DNA of 43,184 bases from an uncultured Angelakisella sp. (GTDB lineage: Bacteria; Bacillota; Clostridia; Oscillospirales; Ruminococcaceae): positions 1 to 43,184 of the forward strand of contig CAKSYU010000017.1 of NCBI GenBank assembly GCA_934524965.1, in the 5' to 3' direction. A program made the translations under genes and the position numbers. Positions 17,617 through 24,597 of the stretch are shown one piece after another. Each line of letters begins with the position of its first letter. The first letter of the stretch is position 1. Below the pieces are notes generated by a model. It ran no database searches. It saw only the letters and a program-made list of their open reading frames with translations, and was not told the origin of the DNA.

Positions 17617-18216
17617 ATGAATGAAGTGATGAATACGATCCTGCATCGTCGTTCCATTCGACGGTTCGATGATAGGCAAATTGAGGAGCCTGCTTTGCGG
17701 CAGATTTTGCAGGCAGGTCTGTATGCGCCCAGCGCCGGCGGACGGCAGGGAGTGATCTTTGCGGTATGTCAGAATAGGGAGATCAATGAACGACTTGGCA
17801 AGATCAAACGGGCAAATTCCAATCCCCATATGGCAAATGGAGATAACTATGTTTCCCGTGAACAGCCAAGCATAGCAGATGATCCAAAGCTGATCAACGC
17901 CTTTTACGGCGCGTCTACTGTTATCACACTGTTTGCACCGAAAAATTTTCTTTTTTCGCAGGAAGACTGTGCGGCTGCGGCGGAAAACATGATGCTGGCA
18001 GCGGATTCTATGGGCATTGGTTCCTGCTACATCGGGCAGGGCTGGACAGCCTTTGCCGATCCCTACGGACAGGAGAAACTGCGGGAATGGAGTATTCCGA
18101 CTGATCACTACGCGGTGATGCAGCTCCTTTTGGGTTACCCGCGGGAGGGAGATAAGCACCCTGCGCCAAAGCCGCGGAAAGCCAACAGAATCATACGGAT
18201 AGGAGGGAGAGAATAA
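17617..18216 (+). CDS. Nitroreductase-family flavoprotein
   Basis: 199 aa, FMN-dependent nitroreductase fold. It begins with the family pattern ILHRRSIRRFDDRQIEE, then LYAPSAGGRQ (FMN phosphate contact) and later ADSMGIGSCYIG. ATG 17617 follows GGAGG by 8 nt; an upstream start would overlap the radical SAM gene. It ends 2 nt before the next gene. Within the operon it may oxidise or reduce the peptide, or act in quinone or electrophile detoxification, which fits an HxlR-controlled unit. Its own substrate cannot be told. Confidence 0.87.
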   Translation: MNEVMNTILHRRSIRRFDDRQIEEPALRQILQAGLYAPSAGGRQGVIFAVCQNREINERLGKIKRANSNPHMANGDNYVSREQPSIADDPKLINAFYGASTVITLFAPKNFLFSQEDCAAAAENMMLAADSMGIGSCYIGQGWTAFADPYGQEKLREWSIPTDHYAVMQLLLGYPREGDKHPAPKPRKANRIIRIGGRE

Positions 18217-18218
18217 AA

Positions 18219-18833
18219 ATGAATGCGGAAATTTGTCTGCAAAAGCTGAAGCGCTGTGGTGTATTATCCTTTGCGACCGTGGATAAGAGCGGTGCGCCGC
18301 AGATCCGCTGTATCAGTGCCATTCATTACGATGCCGACCGGCTGTACTTCTTTACGGCGCGGGGGAAGGCGTTCTGCGATGAGCTGCTTGCCGATGGACG
18401 AGTACAGATCCTTGCCTATACCCGTTTTAAGGAGATGATACGGCTTTCCGGCAGAGCGATCATGGCAGTGGAGACAGAACAGGCGGAAAAAATCGATACG
18501 GTATTCCGCGAGCAGCCGTACCTTGCGAATGTCTATCCCGATAAGACCAGAGATATCGGCGTCATTTTTGAGCTGAAGAGCTTTACTGTTGAGTATTTTA
18601 ATCTTGGGGTAAACCCCATCTTCCGTGAGATTTATGAGGTCGGTGGCGCAGTGGCTCAGCCAAAGGGCTATCGGATCGGTGACGCCTGTATCGGGTGCGG
18701 AACCTGCCAGAAACACTGTCCGCAAAGGTGCATCACGGCAGGGCGCCCATTCCACATACAGACGGAGCATTGCCTGCACTGCGGCGCATGCTATGAATGC
18801 TGTCCGGTAAAGGCGGTAGAAAAGCTGCAATGA
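18219..18833 (+). CDS. Pyridoxamine 5'-phosphate oxidase-like protein with two [4Fe-4S] ferredoxin motifs
   Basis: 204 aa fusion. Residues 1 to about 130 look like a split-barrel FMN-binding domain of the PNPOx type (GVLSFATVDKSGAPQIRCIS; FTARGKAF). Residues about 147-204 carry two bacterial ferredoxin motifs, CIGCGTCQKHCP and CLHCGACYECCP. It could pass electrons between ferredoxin, flavin and a partner such as the nitroreductase or the radical SAM enzyme; this partner role is inferred from the operon. AGGAGGGA lies 10 nt upstream, at the end of the nitroreductase gene. Confidence 0.85.
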   Translation: MNAEICLQKLKRCGVLSFATVDKSGAPQIRCISAIHYDADRLYFFTARGKAFCDELLADGRVQILAYTRFKEMIRLSGRAIMAVETEQAEKIDTVFREQPYLANVYPDKTRDIGVIFELKSFTVEYFNLGVNPIFREIYEVGGAVAQPKGYRIGDACIGCGTCQKHCPQRCITAGRPFHIQTEHCLHCGACYECCPVKAVEKLQ

Positions 18834-18846
18834 GGGGAGAAAGTCT

Positions 18847-19656
18847 ATGAACCAAAGTGAGCGGCGGCTGTATCTGATCCGGTCGCTTTTAGAAGAAGAT
18901 CCAAGGTATCGCGAATGGACAATCCCGCGTGACGCCGCGGCACAGCGGCAGCTTTTACGGGGGCTGATGAACATTCGGGTGCCGAAAGCCATCGGGAACG
19001 ACTTTCTCGCGGTGCAGGATACTTATTTGCAGGGGGAGATCGTGGCAAAGGGCATTACCGATATTGCAGAGTTAAAACCGGTTTGCAAAGGGCTGTACCT
19101 TTGGCAGGGGGATATTACCACTCTGCGCTGTGATGCCATAGTCAACGCGGCGAACAGCGGGCTGACCGGCTGCTATATCCCAAATCATGGCTGCATCGAT
19201 AATGCTATACAGACCTACGCAGGGGTAGAACTGCGCCTTGCATGCGAGGAATTGATAAAGAAGCAGGGATATCCGGAGCCGACGGGTCAGGCAAAGCTGA
19301 CGCCTGCATTCAACCTGCCTTGTCACTATATTCTGCACACCGTCGGTCCCATCATCAGCGGGCAAGTATCGGCACAGGACTGTAGGCAATTGGCGTCCTG
19401 CTACCGCTCCTGTTTGGAGCTTGCGGCGGAACACGATCTGGAAAGTGTTGCGTTCTGCTGTATTTCCACAGGGGAATTTCGCTTTCCTAATGAATTGGCT
19501 GCACAAATCGCGATTTCGACCGTCAAAGAATTTATGACACAGCAAACCGGTATAAAAAAGGTGATATTCAATGTTTACAAAGAAAAAGACAGAGACATTT
19601 ACAAACGATTGCTTGGCGCAGACCGAGCGGCTGAAAACAGCACTGCGGGAGTGTGA
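18847..19656 (+). CDS. Zinc-dependent macrodomain, protein-ADP-ribose hydrolase
   Basis: 269 aa. An N-terminal helical region (1 to about 75) precedes a macrodomain with LWQGDITTLRCDAIVNAANS and the zinc-type loop GCYIPNHGCIDNAIQTYAG, whose Cys, His and Cys mark the SirTM-linked macrodomain family of Rack and co-workers. STGEFRFPN and VIFNVYKEKD complete the fold. It would remove ADP-ribose put on proteins by the next gene. GAGGGGAGAAAG precedes the start. Its last 86 nt overlap the sirtuin gene in another frame, a tight coupling. Confidence 0.9.
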   Translation: MNQSERRLYLIRSLLEEDPRYREWTIPRDAAAQRQLLRGLMNIRVPKAIGNDFLAVQDTYLQGEIVAKGITDIAELKPVCKGLYLWQGDITTLRCDAIVNAANSGLTGCYIPNHGCIDNAIQTYAGVELRLACEELIKKQGYPEPTGQAKLTPAFNLPCHYILHTVGPIISGQVSAQDCRQLASCYRSCLELAAEHDLESVAFCCISTGEFRFPNELAAQIAISTVKEFMTQQTGIKKVIFNVYKEKDRDIYKRLLGADRAAENSTAGV

Positions 19657-20437
19657 CGCCGTAGTGGTGGGCGCCGGTGCGGGGCTTTCCACCTCGGCAG
19701 GGTTCTTGTATTCAGGGGAGCGGTTCCAAAGATATTTTTCGGATTTTATTGAAAAATACGGCTTTTCCGATATGTATTCCGGCGGGTTTTATCCGTTTTC
19801 CACACCGGAGGAGCACTGGGCATATTGGAGCCGGTATATTCTTATCAACCGGTACGCAGATGCCCCCAAGCCGGTATATGAGGAACTTTTAAGGCTGATA
19901 GGGGAGAAGGACTATTTTGTGATCACTACAAATGTTGACCATTGCTTCCAAAAGGCGGGCTTCGAGAAAAAGCGATTGTTCTATACTCAGGGGGATTATG
20001 GGCTGTTCCAGTGCAGTGAACCCTGCTGTCAGGAGACCTTCGAGAATGAAGCGACCATTCGCGAAATGGTGAAGCGGCAGAAGGATATGAAGATCCCCAC
20101 TGAGCTGCTGCCGGTCTGTCCCCATTGCGGCAAGCCGCTGACCATGAACCTGCGCGCCGACGAAAAATTTGTAGAAGATGAAGGCTGGCATCGGGCAGCG
20201 GAGCGGTACGCAAACTTCCTCCGTACCCGTGCGGGACAAAAAATTCTGTTCCTGGAATTGGGCGTTGGCTACAATACGCCGGTGATCATCAAGTATCCTT
20301 TCTGGCGCATGATCTGCGATTGGAAGAATGCCACATACGCCTGTATCAATTCCGGAGATGCATTTGCGCCCGATGAGATCAAAGATCGATCCATCTGTAT
20401 CAACGGCGATATCGGAGAGATTCTTGCAGGACTGTAA
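19571..20437 (+). CDS. Class M sirtuin (SirTM), protein ADP-ribosyltransferase
   Basis: 288 aa. Rossmann-type NAD site DAVVVGAGAGLSTSAGF, class M features YSGERF and GGFYPFSTPEEHWAYWSR, the key Asn in ITTNVDH, and YTQGDYGLFQC where ordinary sirtuins have a catalytic His (here Gln). A zinc site is suggested by CSEPCC and CPHCG. Known SirTM proteins ADP-ribosylate a lipoyl-carrier (GcvH-L) in Staphylococcus and Streptococcus, with LplA2 beside them. Neither is here, so another target is likely. AAAGGTGA precedes the start inside the macrodomain gene. No clear terminator follows. Confidence 0.9.
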   Translation: MFTKKKTETFTNDCLAQTERLKTALRECDAVVVGAGAGLSTSAGFLYSGERFQRYFSDFIEKYGFSDMYSGGFYPFSTPEEHWAYWSRYILINRYADAPKPVYEELLRLIGEKDYFVITTNVDHCFQKAGFEKKRLFYTQGDYGLFQCSEPCCQETFENEATIREMVKRQKDMKIPTELLPVCPHCGKPLTMNLRADEKFVEDEGWHRAAERYANFLRTRAGQKILFLELGVGYNTPVIIKYPFWRMICDWKNATYACINSGDAFAPDEIKDRSICINGDIGEILAGL

Positions 20438-20472
20438 AAATTCAATAAGTTCTCCTTTGCGGTGATTATGGG

Positions 20473-20521
20473 TTGACATTTGGATTGTCCTCTGCTATAG
20501 TGCGGTTAGTGAATGCTAACC
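20473..20521 (+). promoter_or_regulatory. Promoter with inverted-repeat operator for the PanE-like gene
   Basis: TTGACA (20473-20478), 17 bp, TATAGT (20496-20501). Right after it lies GGTTAG-6-CTAACC (20504-20521), a perfect inverted repeat at the likely start site, typical of a TetR- or MarR-type repressor target. No such regulator is encoded nearby. Confidence 0.65.
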
Positions 20522-20599
20522 GAAGAAAATGGCATTATATCATTGTGTATTCGTAGATCACATTGTTTACATTTCAGATAAGATAAAGGAGACATGATT

Positions 20600-21526
20600 A
20601 TGAGGATTTTGGTATTCGGTGCAGGCGTGCTTGGCTGCAACCTCGCAAGAAATCTGTTCCGTGCCGGAAAAGACGTAGCGCTGCTTGCGCGGGGGAACTG
20701 GGCGGAGGAAATAAAAAAGAACGGTCTGCGGATCAAAGATAAATTTTCTCCCCGCGTGTCGGTCAGCCACATTCCGGTCGTGACCGAACTGAAGTCGGAG
20801 GATCTATACGATGCGATCTTTGTCGTTATGCGCTACACACAGATCGAGGCAATCCTTGATACCCTTCGGGAAAACAGAACAAAAAACATTATCTTTGTGG
20901 GCAATAATGTGCGCGCACGGGCAGTTGCCGATTTGCTTCCGGAGAAAAATGTGATGTTTGCCTTCGCTTCCTCTGCAGGACATCGGGAGCCGGATAGGGT
21001 AGCGTCTGTCGATCTTAAAAAGATCACTATTGGTCAGCTGTTGGGCGCCCTTTCCAACGAAGAGCTGATCGGGCAGATATTTGAAAACACAAAGTATAAA
21101 GTGACCTACGAGCCAAATATGGAGGATTATCTCCTTTGCCATGCGGCATTTGTGCTGCCTGCGGCATTTGCGTGCTACAAAACAGACGGCAATCTGAAAA
21201 AGTTGAAGGGCAATACAGCATATTTGAGCAGAATGATCGATGCCAACATCGAGGGATACCGTGCCATCAAAAACGCCGGTCACGAAATTCTGCCGAAGGA
21301 CGATGAGAATTTTGAAGGCGAAGCATATCGAAAGACCTGCATGAAGTTTTTTAAGCTCATTTGTGCGACGAGCCTTGGGAAGATCTGCGTTTCCGACCAC
21401 GCCATGAATGCGGTAGATGAAATGAGCGCCCTGAATCGGGATTTGAAACAGTTCTTTGATGAACATGGAGCGAAATACCCTGTATGGCAGGAGCTTGAAA
21501 AGGAGACCAACGGATATTTGAAGTAA
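20600..21526 (+). CDS. Ketopantoate reductase-like (PanE/ApbA) oxidoreductase
   Basis: 308 aa. The N-terminal NAD(P)-binding fold has GAGVLG right at the start (MRILVFGAGVLGCNLARNL), followed by a helical C-terminal domain. The GHREPDR and GQLL segments are unlike classical PanE, so this is probably a divergent member of the 2-dehydropantoate 2-reductase superfamily with another substrate. AAAGGA is 9 nt before ATG 20600; an ATG two codons earlier is too close. Monocistronic, between an operator-bearing promoter and a terminator. Confidence 0.75.
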   Translation: MRILVFGAGVLGCNLARNLFRAGKDVALLARGNWAEEIKKNGLRIKDKFSPRVSVSHIPVVTELKSEDLYDAIFVVMRYTQIEAILDTLRENRTKNIIFVGNNVRARAVADLLPEKNVMFAFASSAGHREPDRVASVDLKKITIGQLLGALSNEELIGQIFENTKYKVTYEPNMEDYLLCHAAFVLPAAFACYKTDGNLKKLKGNTAYLSRMIDANIEGYRAIKNAGHEILPKDDENFEGEAYRKTCMKFFKLICATSLGKICVSDHAMNAVDEMSALNRDLKQFFDEHGAKYPVWQELEKETNGYLK

Positions 21527-21536
21527 AAAAAGAAAC

Positions 21537-21581
21537 AAAAGCCACAGCGCAGCTCCTTTGGAGAACGACACTGTGGCTTTT
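21537..21581 (+). terminator. Intrinsic terminator after the PanE-like gene
   Basis: An 11-bp outer stem (21537-21547 with 21571-21581) encloses a small inner hairpin (CTCCTTTGGAG) and ends in TTTT. The 100 bp from here to the end of the convergent gene show nothing else. Confidence 0.75.
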
Positions 21582-21685
21582 GCTTTGCATTTTAGAATAA
21601 TCTTCCGAATAGCTGATTACTTTCTGCCGTCTTAATAATTTGTGTATGCCTCTCCCGCGTTCTCCGGCAATAAGCCGATCGGGAT

Positions 21686-22339
21686 TTATTTCTTGTCTTT
21701 GGCTTTGCCTTTGGGCTTATAGTCCCGCAGTTCCGGTATGGCGCCGCCTGCCGCCGCCCATAAATAAAGACTTGCCACACTACAGTAGGGGGTAAAGCGC
21801 CGGCGGTACTTTTCAAACAGCTTGCGGTCGATCTTTCGGTGGTGATAGACCATTCGCAGCCCGCGCTGAATGGCAAGATCATCATAGCTGAATACATTCG
21901 GCCGCTGCATACAGAACAGCAGGATCATCTCCGCCGTCCATACACCGATCCCTTTCAGCGCGCTTAGTTCACGGATAGCGTCCTCATCGGACATATGCTC
22001 GACCGCATCAAGATCAAATGTGCCGGTGTGGACTTTTTGGGCAAAATCCGTGATGTACTCCGCCTTGCGAAAGGTCATTCCCATGGATTGCAGCTTCGGA
22101 ATTCCCGCGGCAAGTACGGTTTCGGTGTTTACTTCGCCCAGGGTATCCTGCATACGTTGCCAGACGGTCGCCTGCGCTTTGGTAGAGATCTGCTGACCGA
22201 TGATATGATGCATAACAGAGGAGAACAAGTCGGTATCCACCGCGCGGTCAATGTGACCGACCCGGTCAATGACCTCGCACAGCCGCCGGTCCTTCTGCCG
22301 CAGATAGGAGATCTCGGTTTCCCCATATTCAAAATACAT
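21686..22339 (-). CDS. DNA-3-methyladenine glycosylase II-like (HhH-GPD)
   Basis: 217 aa. A base-excision DNA glycosylase of the AlkA type without an iron-sulfur cluster. Visible: IIGQQIS, the helix-hairpin-helix LKGIGVWTAEMIL, and the catalytic Asp in SYDDLAIQRG. It would cut out alkylated bases. It ends in a basic tail (KPKGKAKDKK). AAGGAGG precedes the start, and a promoter TTGCTG (22400-22395), 17 bp, TATAAT (22377-22372) lies upstream on the minus strand. Monocistronic. Confidence 0.9.
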   Translation of the reverse strand: MYFEYGETEISYLRQKDRRLCEVIDRVGHIDRAVDTDLFSSVMHHIIGQQISTKAQATVWQRMQDTLGEVNTETVLAAGIPKLQSMGMTFRKAEYITDFAQKVHTGTFDLDAVEHMSDEDAIRELSALKGIGVWTAEMILLFCMQRPNVFSYDDLAIQRGLRMVYHHRKIDRKLFEKYRRRFTPYCSVASLYLWAAAGGAIPELRDYKPKGKAKDKK

Positions 22340-22371
22340 CTGCGTTACCTCCTTATCCTTTTATCAGTGTA

Positions 22372-22400
22372 ATTATAACGCATTATAAGGCACGCAGCAA
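22372..22400 (-). promoter_or_regulatory. Sigma-A-type promoter of the glycosylase gene
   Basis: Minus strand TTGCTG (22400-22395), 17 bp, TATAAT (22377-22372). Confidence 0.65.
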
Positions 22401-22479
22401 ATAAAAAAACATGGAGTGACGGGAATATGCCCATAACGGTAATAGAACGCGGGTGCAAATTGGGAATAAGGAATTAGAA

Positions 22480-22511
22480 GCTCCGGCAGGCTGTGGTCTG
22501 CCGGAGTTTTT
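22480..22511 (+). terminator. Terminator-like hairpin upstream of spoIIIAA
   Basis: A 9-bp perfect GC-rich stem (22481-22489 with 22498-22506) is followed by TTTTT. There is no recognisable plus-strand gene in the 140 bp before it. It may end a short RNA or shield the spoIIIA operon from read-through. Confidence 0.7.
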
Positions 22512-22537
22512 GTATGCCTTCGGTATTGCGGCGATAG

Positions 22538-22566
22538 GCATAAAACCTGTCCCGCCGCCATATGAT
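22538..22566 (+). promoter_or_regulatory. Candidate sigma-E promoter of the spoIIIA operon
   Basis: GCATAAA (22538-22544), 14 bp, CATATGAT (22559-22566) matches 6 of 8 of the sigma-E -10 and the kmATA core of the -35. A start near 22573 would give a short leader before AAGGAGGG. The operon is under sigma-E in Bacillus. Confidence 0.5.
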
Positions 22567-22592
22567 GCACCAAAGGACAAGGAGGGCTGACG

Positions 22593-24035
22593 ATGTGGGA
22601 TAGAGCAGGACTGCTTTGCCGGCTGCCGCTGTCGTTGAGGGAGGCATTACTGCAAGTGCCGCCGGAGCTGATAGAACGCATGACGGAGCTGCGCCTGCGG
22701 GCAGGGCAGCCGCTGGCAGTTACGGCAGGGGAGCGGGCACTGTTTCTTTCCAAATCCGGCGCGGTTGTACCGGCAGAGCGGGGCTTTATAATACCGCAGG
22801 AGTTGGTGCAGGAGACATTGCTTTGCCTTTGCGGACACTCGCTGCACGGCATTGAAAAGACGCTTGAACACGGCTTTTTTACGGCACAGTGCGGCTTTCG
22901 GGTCGGGGTTTGTTTGCAGCCATACGCCGCGCGGCAGGGCATGGCACAGTCACTTTGTATCCGTCTGCCGCGTGAGGTACAGGGTGCTGCCGAGACGGCC
23001 TATCCCATATGGCGGCAGGGCGGCGGGCTGATATTGGCGGGACCGCCTGCCAGCGGTAAGACCACGGTCCTGCGGGATCTCTGCCGTCTTGTATCCGATG
23101 GCGCGTGGGGAGATCCCCCCAGCCGTGTGGTGCTTATTGATGAACGCAATGAGTTGAGCGGCTGGGACGGGGAAAAATGCGCCTTTCATTTAGGCAGCAG
23201 TACCGATGTTTTATCCGGTGTTCCAAAGGCGGAGGCGGTCATTCAGGCGATCCGCACTCTCTCTCCACAGGTAATTCTGTGCGATGAAGTCGCTGATGAA
23301 CGTGAAGCGGCGGCGATCCGGTACGCCTTTTTCTGCGGAGCACGGTTTGCGGTCACGGTGCATTGCGGCAGCAGGGAGGAGCTTTTGGGGAACGCTGTCC
23401 TGCGGGAGTTGATGCAAAGCGGAGCGTTTCGTCATATCTATCTGTTGGGGCTGCCGGCAGGCAGGGCAAAGGGTGTGGTGATAAGCAAAGATGAGTTTGA
23501 TATTGAAGCTGTTGGGCGCTGTGTTGGTGATGGGCGGTTCGGTGGGAACAGGCTTTGCGCTTTCGGCGCGGCTGCGGGCAAGACGACAGATGGCGGCGGC
23601 GCTGGTACAGTATTGGGGGGACTTTCTGCGGCAGATGGAACTGACCGCGCAGCCGCCTGCGGCAGTCGCGGCGGCATTGGCGAAGAGCGCGGTCTATCGG
23701 GAAATGCCCTTTGCGCAGGCACTGGCATCTCAGCGGGAGAACGATTTCTGCCGCGGACTGCGGCGGGTACTGGCAGAGACCGACCTGACCGAAACAGCCC
23801 AGAAAGCGATGCAGCCGCTGACAGAAGCACTGGGGCGGCTGCCGATGGAGGCGGAAAAGCAGGTGCTGCTGGGGGTACTGGCGGCACTGCGGCAGGAGGA
23901 AAAATACCGGGCGGAACAGGAAGCACGGCAGGGGACGCTTTGCCGGAGGCTGGGAGTGCTGGGCGGACTGGCGCTAGTGGTTTTGCTCATCTGACGGAGG
24001 AAACAGCATGGAAGTGGATCTCATCTTCAGAATAG
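22593..24035 (+). CDS. spoIIIAA: Stage III sporulation protein AA, ATPase, with an unusual open-frame extension
   Basis: SpoIIIAA is a secretion-type ATPase that powers the SpoIIIA-SpoIIQ channel between mother cell and forespore. It has Walker A GPPASGKTT (K156), VLIDERNE (Walker B) and a final domain ending around residue 300-310, where the family normally stops. The frame instead stays open to 480 aa, running out of phase through the whole of spoIIIAB and into spoIIIAC. The extra 170 residues are Gly/Ala-rich and look like an off-frame translation, so either the true stop was lost by an indel near 23490 or a long tail is made. RBS AAGGAGGG. The core call is firm; the C-terminus is not. Confidence 0.85.
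   Translation: MWDRAGLLCRLPLSLREALLQVPPELIERMTELRLRAGQPLAVTAGERALFLSKSGAVVPAERGFIIPQELVQETLLCLCGHSLHGIEKTLEHGFFTAQCGFRVGVCLQPYAARQGMAQSLCIRLPREVQGAAETAYPIWRQGGGLILAGPPASGKTTVLRDLCRLVSDGAWGDPPSRVVLIDERNELSGWDGEKCAFHLGSSTDVLSGVPKAEAVIQAIRTLSPQVILCDEVADEREAAAIRYAFFCGARFAVTVHCGSREELLGNAVLRELMQSGAFRHIYLLGLPAGRAKGVVISKDEFDIEAVGRCVGDGRFGGNRLCAFGAAAGKTTDGGGAGTVLGGLSAADGTDRAAACGSRGGIGEERGLSGNALCAGTGISAGERFLPRTAAGTGRDRPDRNSPESDAAADRSTGAAADGGGKAGAAGGTGGTAAGGKIPGGTGSTAGDALPEAGSAGRTGASGFAHLTEETAWKWISSSE
23491..23994 (+). CDS. spoIIIAB: Stage III sporulation protein AB
   Basis: 167 aa, with an N-terminal hydrophobic segment (about 4-25), a helical soluble middle and a second hydrophobic segment at the very end (GGLALVVLLI). 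This matches SpoIIIAB, an inner-membrane component of the mother cell-forespore channel with a GspF-like fold. Its ATG lies inside the end of the SpoIIIAA core. spoIIIAC follows 13 nt after the stop, behind a GGAGG. Confidence 0.9.
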   Translation: MSLILKLLGAVLVMGGSVGTGFALSARLRARRQMAAALVQYWGDFLRQMELTAQPPAAVAAALAKSAVYREMPFAQALASQRENDFCRGLRRVLAETDLTETAQKAMQPLTEALGRLPMEAEKQVLLGVLAALRQEEKYRAEQEARQGTLCRRLGVLGGLALVVLLI

Positions 24036-24226
24036 CCGCCATCGGCATTATCGTATCGGTTCTGTACCAGGTGCTGCTGCGCTCCGGCAGGGAGGAGCAG
24101 GCAATGCTGACCTCACTGGCGGGGCTTATTGTGGTGCTTACCATGCTTATCTATGAAATCAGCGGGTTGTTCCAGACAGTCAAAGATGTATTCGGGTTGG
24201 TGATGATATGGAAATCACCGCTTTGA
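24008..24226 (+). CDS. spoIIIAC: Stage III sporulation protein AC
   Basis: 72 aa, two membrane helices (about 5-22 and 33-55). Starts with MEVDLIFRIAAIGIIVSVL and has the conserved SGREEQAMLTSLAG turn. A small membrane part of the SpoIIIA channel, related to SpoIIIAD. Its last 19 nt overlap spoIIIAD. Confidence 0.93.
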   Translation: MEVDLIFRIAAIGIIVSVLYQVLLRSGREEQAMLTSLAGLIVVLTMLIYEISGLFQTVKDVFGLVMIWKSPL

Positions 24227-24597
24227 TCGTTCTTTGCATCGTTGCGGCGCTGCTGGCGCTTTCCCTGCGGGGGCAGCGTCCGGAATTTGCCATGCTGCTT
24301 TCCCTTGGCTGCGGGGTGTTCGTGCTTTTTTACCTGCTGGGAGAGATGAAAGCGATCTCGGCAGAGCTGGAGGAGCTTCTTTCCGGCTTATCACAGCAAA
24401 GCGAGCTGACCGGTCTGATCCTGAAGGCGCTGGGGGTCTGCATTGTAGCGGAGCTGGGCAGCCAGTGCTGCCGTGATGCGGGCGAAAACGCCATTGCCGC
24501 CAAAGTGGAGCTTGCCGCAAAAGCCGCGCTGGTGCTGATAAGTATGCCGGTCTTTTCCTCGTTGCTGCAAATGGCAGGGGAGCTGCTGCGCCTATGA
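24208..24597 (+). CDS. spoIIIAD: Stage III sporulation protein AD
   Basis: 129 aa, mostly membrane helices, with the conserved LRGQRPEFAMLLSLGCGV and later AELGSQCCRDAGENAIAAKVELAAK. Channel component paired with SpoIIIAC. Overlaps spoIIIAC by 19 nt and spoIIIAE by 4 nt. Confidence 0.93.
   Translation: MEITALIVLCIVAALLALSLRGQRPEFAMLLSLGCGVFVLFYLLGEMKAISAELEELLSGLSQQSELTGLILKALGVCIVAELGSQCCRDAGENAIAAKVELAAKAALVLISMPVFSSLLQMAGELLRL

Noticed and set aside
22431..22478. Possible 16-residue peptide upstream of spoIIIAA (starting ATGCCCATA)
   Set aside because: No RBS and no similarity; too short to support without transcription data.
23438..23926. 162-aa Pro/Ala-rich open frame antisense to spoIIIAB
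   Set aside because: Low-complexity shadow in a stop-poor region; it also shows that open frames here, including the spoIIIAA extension, arise easily from composition.
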